Assembly (NCBI GenBank): GCA_922989275.2
Contig: OV277861.1
Location: 37,636,623-37,700,622 of the forward strand
Length of the DNA: 64,000 bases
Source of the DNA: Gari tellinella
Taxonomy: Eukaryota > Mollusca > Bivalvia > Cardiida > Psammobiidae
Direction: 5' to 3'
Shown here: positions 10,670 to 19,909 of the stretch, piece by piece
How the letters are laid out: each line of letters begins with the position of its first letter
Numbering within the stretch: position 1 is the stretch's first letter
Made by a program: the position numbers and the translations under genes
Notes under the pieces: model-generated
The model's input: only the letters and a program-made list of their open reading frames with translations
Databases searched by the model: none
What the model was told of the DNA's origin: nothing

Positions 10670-10807
10670 TAAACCAATTTCACACAAACAGCTTGAATCC
10701 AGATCAGATGCCGCGTTATGCGGGTCGTTGCATCGGACAATGACAATATAACACGGAACTATACCTATCAACCCTAAAATCAACAAGAATGCGCGTTCAA
10801 TAAACAC

Positions 10808-11257
10808 TTATGCCCCCCGGTGGCATCCTTGACAATATATTCTGAATTTTTTCTAAGTCCAAATTAGGTCAAGGTCAAGGTCAAAATCAAGGTTGGGTAA
10901 AATGTGTGGATTGGTAGTGATCCAAGGCAACAACTGTATAAGTATCAATGCATTGTAGTCAGTTATGCTGATGCTAGACGAAACAGTAAAATCTAGTTAA
11001 CCAAGAAATAGCCCATTTAAAATATTCTAAGTCTAAATTAGGTCAAGGTGAAGGTCAAAATCAAGGTTGCGTGATATTGGTGGAAAGGGAATGGTCCAAG
11101 GCAACAACTGTATAAGTATCCAATCATTTGAGGAAGGGGTGTTGATGCTAGATAAAACGGTAAAATCTAGTTAACCTGTTACGGACGGACGGAAGGACGG
11201 GCGGACGGACAGGACGATTACTATATGCCTCTGCATCTATAGATGCCGGGGGCATAA
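10808..11257. mobile_element. TTATGCCCCC-ended mollusc-type MITE with GGTCA repeats
   Basis: Ends TTATGCCCCCCGGTGGCAT and ATGCCGGGGGCATAA form short inverted repeats around 450 bp. Inside are two tandem units (about 10837-11003 and 11023-11177), each holding AAATTAGGTCAAGG, CAAGGCAACAACTGTATAAG and AAAATCTAGTTAACC. A GGAC-rich simple repeat follows (11184-11216). It is non-coding. This architecture, with GGACGGAC next to GCCCCC ends, is familiar from bivalve genomes. Confidence 0.7.
10866..10883 (+). promoter_or_regulatory. Three overlapping TCAAGGTCA-type nuclear-receptor half-sites
   Basis: AGGTCAAGGTCAAGGTCA holds three AGGTCA half-sites and two TCAAGGTCA motifs, the extended half-site bound by ERR and NR5A receptors. 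A degraded repeat occurs in the second unit near 11041-11065. Motif is seen; binding is inferred. Confidence 0.35.
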
Positions 11258-11469
11258 ACATAAATTAGTTTATCTTTGCCTTGCCAGTTGAATAAAATCG
11301 GCATATACTATGAGTATGAATTGTTTACATGTACTTTCCCTTTCACTGTTATATTGACGGAAATCCTGGTCTAACACAGTTCCTGCAATATTATTGTCTG
11401 CGTATACTTTTGGACTGCATATATTTAAACAATTGGGATATTTATGAGTTTTTAGAATTAAGAAGTCTG

Positions 11470-11531
11470 ACAGTTTAGAACCTGATCAAATTCCGCGTTA
11501 CGCGGCGTATGATCGGGGTCCATACTGTTTA
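11470..11531. repeat. Hairpin module, diverged
   Basis: GACAGTTTAGAACCTGATCA pairs imperfectly with the arm ending ATACTGTTT around CCGCGTTACGCGG. No termini recognised. Confidence 0.5.
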
Positions 11532-11696
11532 CACATGTAAGTGTTGTATTGCTTGCCAGCGAAAGGTTTAATCAATATCTTGTTTGTATTTATTTCATTA
11601 TTCCCTGAAACTTCCAGTAGACAAGTCCAGTTTACAAAAAAGGCTAGCCCATTTTAGACTATTTAAGGTTGTTTTTTGTAATAAATAGCAAAATGC

Positions 11697-11757
11697 CAAA
11701 CAGTGAAGTCCCTGATCAGAGGGCTCCTGCAGGAGCCCTCTGATCAAGGACATCACA
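11697..11757. repeat. Family H-type hairpin (CTCCTGCAGGAG loop)
   Basis: CAGTGAAGTCCCTGATCAGA pairs with TCTGATCAAGGACATCAC around the perfect palindrome GGGCTCCTGCAGGAGCCC. The stem belongs to the GTGTAGAC subtype, but the inner stem differs from the CGCCG form. Confidence 0.6.
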
Positions 11758-12429
11758 TATATGTTTATTTATTTAAGTCTCATTCATGTACAAACATTGA
11801 ATATATATCTTAAAACTAAAACAATTAGTACAATCACTGTTTACATAGGAAAATGTACTCCTCCCAGGTACAAACTTGGTAAAGGACGCAAATATTCGTC
11901 ACTAGGGCTCGATGAGTTAAAAGTGCCTAAACAGACATTAATTTATGATGGAACATATAAATGTTTCTGCTCATTTTACACGCATGTATTTTTCTATCGA
12001 ATTTACACCGTATCATGGTCGAATATTTAGCCATCTTTCAAATACGGCAATAGAAATAACACACAATCAGTCTTGATCTATCGACTTGAATCTTTTTGTC
12101 TGTTGATCCCAGCCTAGCCAGATAGTTATATATCAAACATTGACACAGGGCATATGCCAGTCCAGTCTGAGAAAGCTGCCAGACTAAATATCATTTGGAT
12201 CAACAAGGCACGATGTTATACTCAGAGACATGTCAAGTACGCAAATATTATGATTGCATTTATGTAATGTAACCCCTGTTTCGATATATATACTTTTCTA
12301 AATGAAACCGGTGAAAATCGTACTTCACATATTTTGTTTTCTATTCTTCACATAGAAGATAGGAGTTCAAACCAGTTGTGACTGCTTATCTACAAACAGA
12401 AAGCAATTATAGAGAGCTAAAAATGATAT

Positions 12430-12645
12430 TCCTTTAAGAAAACGCCTTTACAAAGTTTGCCTTATGGCGTCAACTGCAGTGAAAGAGTTAAGCAATTATT
12501 TTCACTGCAATTTGTTTGCCTGTCAGAATAAAATCATAGCGACAGGCCTATACATGATGTTCACAGCATTAAATTTTCTACCATTTAAGCGTTTACTTCC
12601 GTTTTGTTTCGTTAAAGCGGGAAAGAAAAATACATTTCCTCTGTA
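12430..12645. repeat. Family C MITE remnant
   Basis: AAGAAAACGCCTTTACAAAG at the left and AAAGCGGGAAAGAAAAATAC then TTTCCTCTGTAG at the right resemble C termini. The interior has no hairpin. Confidence 0.4.
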
Positions 12646-12670
12646 GGAGCCGTCCGACTTAATTTCGTCT

Positions 12671-12840
12671 TGTTTAAGTCGCTACACCCTAATGTAAATT
12701 TCCATGTTCATTTTGTTTTATATTGAAATCCCTATCAGCAAACAGTGTAGACTCTGATCAGACGCCGCATAGTGCGGCGTCTTATCAGCGTCTTCACTGT
12801 TTGCCCATGTCCCATAATTTTTCCTGTTTAAGTCGCTACA
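12671..12840 (-). mobile_element. Family G hairpin fragment between 16-bp direct repeats (G2)
   Basis: Minus-strand family G segment (TTTTGTTTTATATTGAAAT, then hairpin 12738-12804, then CCCATGTCCCATA). It is flanked by identical TGTTTAAGTCGCTACA at 12671-12686 and 12825-12840, with similarity extending to about 27 bp. The element lacks its usual TTAA ends, so the flanking repeat is not a normal family G target duplication. Confidence 0.6.
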
Positions 12841-13104
12841 GCATAATGACGTTCTAATGCGCCTCGAGGGCGGATATTGTTATGCCATTATTTCAGAACA
12901 TTATTAGATGAACACTATAACTAACATATCCCAATAATGAGGACATTGCTCTTTTTAACGTACAATGTATTTGTATAAATGGACGCGTATTATATGTAAT
13001 GGAAAACTGATACAATTTGATTCTTTTTGTATTGAAAACTATCACAGTAAATGTAAATCATATATTCCTGGGTACAGTATATCTTTAAGAAAAATGCACG
13101 ACTA

Positions 13105-13264
13105 CTGATCAGCGTCTACACTGTATGCTGATAAGAATTGTATTAAACATGACTTTGTACAATAAAATGAAAATGAAAATTTAGACAAGCACATCTTAGA
13201 TAAAATAATTGGACTAATTCAAAACACAAACATGGAAGAATCCACTTGGCGAAAAATGGTTAAC
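13105..13264 (+). repeat. Family G MITE, 5'-truncated (G3)
   Basis: Starts inside the right hairpin arm (CTGATCAGCGTCTACACTGT), continues with the AATGAAAATGAAAATTT block and ends GGTTAA. The left half is missing. Confidence 0.6.
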
Positions 13265-13402
13265 CCAGATGGTTGAATTTGGCGGTGATACATGTATGAT
13301 TAACATTTTCATCGCTATATATACCGTCTGCTTTAATCCAAACACCAATGGAGTGTAGAGCTTAGCATTTTGACTAACGAAATAGCGAACCGAGCATAAA
13401 AC

Positions 13403-14015
13403 TATGGAATGCCGGTCACGACATGCCAATTGCTAAATGCTAAATGCTGCTTTGCCAGTTGCTAAATGCCATTACATCCAAAATAGCTTACTTTGATGAA
13501 ATTGTCAGATCAAACTACAGCACCAGGCTTCACCAGATGTTGTCCTTAGACATTGCCGTGGAGGTAAAGTGAAAAATTGTAGCATGTTGTCCCTCACAAT
13601 AGATGCAGACATGTATAAAATTATTGAGCAACTGGCAAGTGGCATGTTGGCAATTGGCAACTTAGCATTATAGAACATATTAGCATTTAGCAAATGGCAA
13701 TGTAGCATCTGGCAAACAAGCATTTAGCATCTAGAAACTGACTTAACTGGTCAAAACAGCAAACAAAGTATTGTGGATTTATTGTTTACACTCATGACTA
13801 CCATCTAGTCGATTAGACGTCACGGTGGTACAGTAAACATTTGACCCCGAAAAAACAATCTTCAGTTAAAAGATATTAAATTAATGACAAATGGCAATTA
13901 GCATTAAGCAACTTGCAAATGGCATATTGGCAAGCATTTAGCAAATTGTAAATTAGCAATTAGCAAACAAGCATTTAGCATTTTGAAATTGGCATGTCGT
14001 GACCGGCATTCCATA
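13403..14015. mobile_element. Family B MITE, copy B1 (613 bp, 7-bp target duplication)
   Basis: Inverted termini TATGGAATGCCGGTCACGAC and its complement, about 29 bp, are flanked by the exact direct repeat ATAAAAC (13396-13402, 14016-14022). The interior has an unusual texture: short variants of GCATTTAGCAAATGGCAA recur on both sides of the centre, in both orientations. A second copy is at 16285-17678. There is no coding region. Confidence 0.85.
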
Positions 14016-14385
14016 ATAAAACAGTTTGGATACAGGTCAGCCAATGAACGTCTCGTCGCTTGGTCTGTTTCCAAATGACCCGCCTATTGCAGATAAAGAC
14101 AGTCTAACAAAAAATGTCTACACGTACAGAAAGGTGGAATTAACTAATAGTGCAATATCAGAGATATGTCGTACCAAATCAACCTCACACATAAAATCTG
14201 TGGTGATCTTGTAGGCTTTCGTAATAAACCTAGACATTGTCTCCCTAAATAACACCACTTCGTAAGAGTGTGTATATACATAGAATAGCCCGTATAACAC
14301 GATGCATACGGTCGACAATACGTCATAAATTACCATTCAATGCGTGAAACAGTATTGAACCCCATCATACAATTTATATGATCAA

Positions 14386-14625
14386 AACTGCGGCGAAAAA
14401 CGATATTCTTAACATTATCGAAACGAAAACGCACTGCATTTAAATTAAGAAAATGACAACCTTTTAAAATATTGGAATCTTCATTTTAATCCGAGTGGCA
14501 AACAGTTTGGAGCCTGATCAGACGACGGATTATCCGGCGTCTGATCTTGCTCCAAACTGTTGCAGTGGAAATATCAGATTTAGCGTAAACGTATCTATTT
14601 GGAAAGAATAACTTTTTTTCCCTTG
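14386..14625 (-). repeat. Family C MITE, diverged
   Basis: Hairpin module 14498-14563 is flanked by ATTTTAATCCGAGTGG and by AAATATCAGATTTAGCGTAAACG, both typical of C. The termini are worn (TAACTTTTTTTCCCTTGA). Confidence 0.55.
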
Positions 14626-14742
14626 ACTTATATAGATCGCCATCTTTTGCAAATAAAGAGTCATTTTCAACATTTTGTTTCATTTCTCACTGTAAAACAT
14701 ATGATGCATTTATAAAGCTGAGAGGATGCTATTGTTTCCCGT

Positions 14743-14993
14743 TTAACCCTTACCCAATAGAAGCGCCTTTTAGCGGATATGATTTATTCATCTGCTGAAG
14801 AAAATAGTTCCAATTTAATCAGTAATGAATATGTATTATAGGGAATATTTTCTATATTATAGCACATGATAGCTTAAAGCAGGCTGAAAATAAAGCAGAA
14901 TGCGCCCTAAGGCGCATTCTGCTTTACTTTCAACCTGCTTAAAGTAGTCACCTATCTTAAGTACTAGAAATAGGCTATCAGGTAAAGGGTTAA
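14743..14993. mobile_element. Family D TTAA MITE, copy D3 (nested)
   Basis: TTAA at both ends (14743-14746, 14990-14993); termini CCCTTACCCAATAG and CTATCAGGTAAAGGG. The strong hairpin 14872-14941 is built from GCTTAAAGCAGGCTGAAAAT and complement with a GCGCCCTAAGGCGC centre. Inserted at the TTAA inside the CGTTTAAACG block of a family C element. Confidence 0.8.
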
Positions 14994-15158
14994 ACGCATA
15001 CAAAACGCAAACATTATACAATAAAATGCAGAAAATGACAATTTGTTTACACTTTTGACGATTTATCTTAATCTGAGTGGCAACAAAATTAGAACTTGAT
15101 CAGGCACCGGGTTACCCAATGTCTGATCTGGCTCAAAACTGTTTGCTGTGGGACATAA

Positions 15159-15441
15159 TACAGCGTTCCCTCTCTACAACGACATCAAATGGTAGACAAG
15201 GATTATGTGTGTTGTTTGGAGGGAGTCGTTATAGGGAGGGAAATTGGCTTAAATTTGCAAACAGCCTTATTATTTTTTTTCTGTCAAAATGTCCATTATG
15301 TTACTGGAAGAAAAACAGCAGACGACAATTTTAAAAGGACGATATTGCAACTTTGTAATATTAGACATAGGGAACTGCGACAATGGTCGTTGTAAGGTGG
15401 GAGTCGTTGTTGGGAGGGCCGTTGTAGGGAGGAACGCTGTA
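15159..15441. mobile_element. Family E MITE, copy E4 (nested, hairpin deleted)
   Basis: Best-preserved family E termini: TACAGCGTTCCCTCTCTACA and GTAGGGAGGAACGCTGTA, 283 bp with TA at both ends. GTCGTT and ACAACGAC motifs recur inside. Where E5 has the hairpin module, E4 goes directly from TTTGCAAACAGCC to TTATTATTTTT. Inserted at TA just before GTTTAAGCG of the host C element. Confidence 0.8.
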
Positions 15442-15524
15442 GTTTAAGCGCAAACCGTTAATTGGGAGCGAGCAACGTATTCTCCATTGTCAGTGTGGTC
15501 GATGGCATTATTTGCAGCACTATG

Positions 15525-15774
15525 TACAGTGGAGAATCTGTTATTCTTTCCCGTTTAAACGCAAACGTACGCAAACGCAAAACACTACAACGTAGAAAAG
15601 AACAACTTTTGGACAATTCTGATATTTCATGTTTATCTTGGTGGCAAACAGTTTGGAGCCTGATCAGACGCCGGGTTACCCGGCGTCTGATCTGGCTCCA
15701 AACTGTTTGCACTGCAAATAATAGTTTTAGCGTAAACGCGTTTATTGGGAAAGAATAACACATTCTCCACTGTA
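15525..15774 (-). mobile_element. Family A hairpin MITE, copy A3
   Basis: 250 bp, reverse orientation relative to A1. Perfect-looking termini TACAGTGGAGAATCTG and CACATTCTCCACTGTA; the hairpin (about 15644-15710) is almost perfectly paired. Confidence 0.85.
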
Positions 15775-16306
15775 TTCATGTAAAACGACTTCTATCGATA
15801 GTAACCCTTTTACTGACATCATATCGTAAGCCTGAAAATTAGCATCTGCGCTTGCTTTCATTTTCAGATTTGTGATATTGTCTGCAGACATACAGATGCA
15901 AATGTCAAAGAGCTTAGATCAAGAAAAGACGCCGAGAATCTGGTCTAGACCTAAATTGTGTCCGTTGACATTGTTGTGGCGCCAGGCAGTGCAACGGTTA
16001 TGTAACAGAATCACCTATGATTTCCCTGTCGAAATACGATGAAAGTGCTGTTAATGTTGATATTGTGTTTTATTATCGTGATATAATTGATAAGCATTCG
16101 GGCAAAGAGCTAACAAATGCTCATTTATCAGTGGCATAGCGTAGACTATACGATAAGAATTGGAATCGGGAAGTGTTACATAAAAAAGCATGTGTCATTT
16201 CCGTAAACAAACCCTGTCAACTATGCTCCAATGGATTTCTATTAGACAAGTCATAGTCGTGTTAATTTCCGTAGACCATATTAGTATGGAATGCCGGTCA
16301 CGACAT

Positions 16307-17094
16307 TATTATTATTATTATTATTATACCCGATTTATATAGCGCTCTTTTCACACAGGAGTTGTGCGATCAAAAGCGCTTCACATGAAATGATATAAAT
16401 GTACCTACAAAGCAAGAAAGACAAATAAATACATTCACAATAAAAATGATACAATATTGAGTAGCATGGAAACATAAAAATTCTTTCAATATTATTACCA
16501 AGATTATAAAATTGTTATAGTAAGTTTGTAAAATCATTTTTAAAATGAGTCAAATAATTAAAAGATCAATGGCATGATTAAAAACAGAGTGGTTTTTTGT
16601 TTGTTTCAGTGTAGAGCCGGAGAGTAGTTCACAAATCGTAAAACGAATGTTTAAAACAATACTCTCCATGTTGTTTGGTTGAATTTGTTTGTTTGTTTGT
16701 TTGTTTCAGTGTAGAGCCGGAGAGCAGTTCACAAGTCGTAAAACGAATGTTTAAAACAATACTCTCCGTGTTGTTTGCTTGAGTATTGTATAATCCATGG
16801 CCGTGGTACACCCTTAGTTCATAAACATAAAGCTGTCCAAGAATTACACCATAGACCCCTAGACAAATGGTTTCAAAGCAATTGGGCAATCCCTACCAGC
16901 AAGATCTACCAGACAGGCACAAGGTCAACGGTACAACTCCAGAACTGCCATTCAGACCCACAGCATCCACAGCAAGAACACACCCCAGAGATAGCAGTCA
17001 TTGATTACCTACTTTCTTCTAATAACAGATATTAAAGAAGTGTGTTTTCAAACGTTTTTTGAAGGCTGCAATTGAGCTAGCATCTCTGATGTCT
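16307..17094 (-). mobile_element. 5'-truncated LINE fragment with 5-bp target duplication
   Basis: Flanked by GACAT (16302-16306, 17095-17099). On the minus strand it begins with the last codons of a LINE ORF2 (17019-17094), reading ASSIAAFKKRLKTHFF then NICY and a TAG. A long 3' UTR follows, with a GCGCTATATAAAT motif and a (TAA)n tail at 16307-16326. That C-terminal wording and tail are typical of invertebrate non-LTR elements; the clade is uncertain. It inserted into an existing B2 element. Confidence 0.8.
16599..16783. repeat. 100-bp tandem duplication inside the LINE 3' UTR
   Basis: TTGTTTCAGTGTAGAGCCGG at 16601 recurs at 16701; both units run through AAAACGAATGTTTAAAACAA. The period is exactly 100 bp, with few differences and a GTTT-rich junction. 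Confidence 0.75.
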
Positions 17095-17684
17095 GACATG
17101 CCAATTGCTAAATGCTAAATGATGCTTTGCCAGTTGCTAAATGCCAATACATCCAAAATAGCTTACTTTGATGAAAGTGTCATATCAAACTACAGCACCA
17201 GGCTTCACCAGATGATGTCCTTAGACATTGCCGTGGAGGTAAAGTGAAATATTGTAGCATGTTTCCCTTACAATAGATGCAGACATGTATACAATTATTT
17301 AGCAACTGGCAAGTGGCATATTGGCAATTGGCAAATTAGCATTATAGAACATATAGAACATTTAGCAAATGGCAAATTAACAACTGGCAAACAAGCATTT
17401 AGCCTTTAGAAATTGACTTAATTAGTCAAAACTGCAAACAAAGTATTGTGGGATTATTGTTTACAGTCATGACCACCATCTAGTCGATTAGACGGTGTTA
17501 CAGTACACATTTGACCCCGAAACAACACTCGTCAGTTAAAAGATATTAAATTAATGACAAATGGCAATTAGCATTAAGCAACTGGCAAATGGCAAATTGG
17601 CCAGCATTTATCAAATCGTAATTTAGCAATTGGCAAACAAGCATTTAGCAATTGGCATGTGGCGACCGGCATTCCATATATTAG

Positions 17685-18780
17685 CAAATAATTATATACT
17701 TAGTAAAACGAATAAACTTAGAACATAATCCTTTTCTTACATTTATGTTTGCCCTAAAATAATTTAAATATGAAAATAATTCACAAATCAGAAAACTCTT
17801 TACGTTATCACCATTCATGAAAATAAATATTTATACTCGCCCCATTTAATTCCATTGAAAATAAAAACGTTCATTTCGAATAAACACCATTTCTCGAGAG
17901 GGCGGGAAGTGTGGTTAAGTTTTGAAGAGGAGGCGGGGCATATGCAGTTTTCATTCGCGAATTAATCTTTGGAACTTGGACAGCAAACATTTGGCGGATT
18001 TTTCAAAATATGTTCTTCACCGATCTATGCCTTCCTTTTAGTGAAAACCAGGATTCCCGAATTAAATTCTTCTTTATTAATGAGATAAATTGCAAGAAAA
18101 GTAACATACTTTATAAACAGCGACTATCTGTGTTTCTTTATAACAAAAATCCCGATATATTCATCCTACTTTAAAATGTCGTCACTTCTAAATGCCGTTA
18201 AAATCGGCATTTCGTGACAAACTGTCAAAGTTGGTGACCTAAGAATTTAAACAATGGATTTTATTTTTTTGCTTTCGATGGTACACAGCTTTTAGTAATT
18301 CGGCCATGGCTTTTTCTTATAGGGTATTCATTATTCGTGTTATCAACCTCTAATATTGATTTAACATACATGCGTACAAACAAAATGTTCATCTAGTATT
18401 AAAAATTACAGCAAAAACATTGTAAATATAAGAAATGAACTGATTGTATTGGCGTTCTTGAAAGCGAAATAAACGACAGAAGTTTATCGGCTAACGCGAT
18501 GCATGGTATTTGCCATTTATTTTGCTTGAACGACGAAAAAAATCAATTCATTTCTTAAGAAAAGTTCCTTTGAGTACTTAGTAGTTTCGCTTATTGTATA
18601 ATGATCATATTGTATTTGTATAAAATGATGATAAAAGTTATTTATCCAATAAATCGGGCAGGAGAATTGCTATATGCAATCTATGTTTTTCAAAAAAGGA
18701 TGAAACACATTTTGTCCCAGCTGTAATACAGTAAGGTCAAGACATTACGTCCGCTCACAACTAACGCTATAGCTTCACAC
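17685..18780. other. No recognised feature
   Basis: AT-rich DNA between the B2 element and the LINE 5' region. One short GCCGTTAAAATCGGC palindrome (18193-18207) is visible, and nothing else. Confidence 0.5.
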
Positions 18781-18988
18781 ATTAAGTCTGAGCGATGAAT
18801 GTATACGTCATTTAAGATTGTTGAATCTTTGGAAGATGTGTGTCACGTGATCTAATCGAGTGTGTTTGAAAAATTTACGTCCGATAAAAAAAATTAATTT
18901 AAAGCTTATTTGGGATATTTTGTGAGTCGAAATAGAGAATATACTATGTAAGAAGTTGTTTTGAAGCTCGCAATCGGTTAAATTTTCG
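18781..18988 (+). promoter_or_regulatory. LINE 5' UTR (approximate)
   Basis: About 200 bp before the ORF1 ATG, with a CACGTG E-box near 18844 and no ORF. LINE promoters are normally internal to the 5' UTR; no specific promoter motif is proven here. The left limit is arbitrary. Confidence 0.35.
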
Positions 18989-19900
18989 ATGGGAAGGAGT
19001 AAAAAGGACAAAAAACGTAAAAATAGTAGTAGTGGTGAAAGCCGCGAAGTGAAATCTAGGAAAAATGGCGGATCGGACAGTTTGAATGACAGTGTGAGTG
19101 AGTTGATTCGGGGAGCAAACTCTGTGTTGTACAACGATTCTGCTATTATGGCTAGTTTAGATTCGTCAGTGTTCGAGCCTTCGCTTACCGATGTTATGGA
19201 ACTATTGAAATCAATGGATGTGAGAATGAAAAATATGGACCAACGGCTCGATAAACTAGACAAAGTTGAAGCGCAAGTCAGCAATGTTGAGGGTGAGTTG
19301 AGAAAGCTTTGGACATTTGTACATGACAATATTAAGAAAAATAACGATAGTGTTGCTAAGGTGTCTGATAAAGTCGAGTCTCTAGAGTTCGCACTTGGCA
19401 TTGCTAGCGATCAGATTACGCAACTGCAAACTGACAAAACTGCCATGCAAGAGTCCATGATTTACATGCAATCCCAGTCTATGAGAAATAATCTGACATT
19501 TTCCAACATTTCTGAGGATCGTGACGAAAGGCCGGACGCTACGGAGCAGAAATTGAGAAGTTTTTGTGTGGATCAGTTAAAACTGGCCCAAGATATTGTC
19601 GACAGTATAAGCTTCGAACGCGTACACAGAATGGGAGGTAACTCTGGTAACTCGAACAGACCAAGGACTATAGTGGCCAAATTTACACTGTTCAAGGATA
19701 GAGAAATTGTTCGACGTGCAAGGAATGTGTTGAAAGGCACCCCGTTTTATGTAAACGAACAATTCCCAAAAGAAATTGTCGCCAGGCGAAAATCTCTTCA
19801 GCCGAAACTTCGTGAAGCCATCAATAAAGGCAAATCTGCATGGATAAGCTACGACACGCTTTACATCGACGGACGACCAGTGCGGGGCGATTCCAATTAG
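18989..19900 (+). CDS. LINE ORF1 protein (L1-ORF1p-like RNA-binding chaperone)
   Basis: 303 aa. Residues 1-30 are a basic, serine-rich tail (GRSKKDKKRKNSSSGE). Residues 65-165 are a predicted coiled coil with heptad-spaced Leu, Val and Met (MDVRMKNMDQRLDKLDKVEA) that would allow multimerisation. The rest resembles the RRM and C-terminal domains of L1 ORF1p: NNLTFSNI, then RVHRMGG, RPRTIVAKFTLFKDRE, and GTPFYVNEQFPKEIVARRK. Proteins of this kind coat the element RNA and act as nucleic-acid chaperones in the cytoplasmic RNP. The ATG has a G at +4. The ORF ends in UAG directly followed by CGG, with ORF2 continuing in the same frame. No CCHC zinc knuckles are present in this ORF. Recognition is by motif wording only. 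Confidence 0.85.
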   Translation: MGRSKKDKKRKNSSSGESREVKSRKNGGSDSLNDSVSELIRGANSVLYNDSAIMASLDSSVFEPSLTDVMELLKSMDVRMKNMDQRLDKLDKVEAQVSNVEGELRKLWTFVHDNIKKNNDSVAKVSDKVESLEFALGIASDQITQLQTDKTAMQESMIYMQSQSMRNNLTFSNISEDRDERPDATEQKLRSFCVDQLKLAQDIVDSISFERVHRMGGNSGNSNRPRTIVAKFTLFKDREIVRRARNVLKGTPFYVNEQFPKEIVARRKSLQPKLREAINKGKSAWISYDTLYIDGRPVRGDSN

Positions 19901-19909
19901 CGGGACGTG
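19898..19909 (+). promoter_or_regulatory. In-frame UAG junction between ORF1 and ORF2
   Basis: The codons run GAT TCC AAT TAG CGG GAC GTG GGG. ORF1 and ORF2 are in the same frame, so decoding the single UAG as sense would fuse both proteins. A CGG 3' context is known to favour UGA readthrough in some plant RNA viruses; whether it acts on UAG here is unknown. Confidence 0.6.

Larger units (their letters stand above)
14716..15491 (-). mobile_element. Family C MITE carrying two nested elements
   Basis: Read in order, 14716-14746, 14994-15160 and 15442-15491 join into one C copy: TTTCCCGTTTAA, AACGCATACAAAACGC, diverged hairpin, GTTTAAGCGCAAACCG and ATTCTCCATTGTCA. The first break holds a TTAA element and the second a TA element, each with the expected target duplication. 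Confidence 0.75.
16285..17678. mobile_element. Family B MITE, copy B2, interrupted by a LINE fragment
   Basis: Same termini as B1 (TATGGAATGCCGGTCACGAC / CCGGCATTCCATA). The flanking repeat is TATTAG (16279-16284, 17679-17684). After 22 bp the copy is split by 16307-17094 and resumes with GACATGCCAATTGC. The remainder aligns with B1 throughout. Confidence 0.8.

Noticed and set aside
18808..19401. 197-codon minus-strand ORF opposite LINE ORF1
   Set aside because: It is the antisense shadow of the ORF1 coiled-coil region, rich in Ser and Leu as expected for the complement of Lys/Glu/Asp codons.
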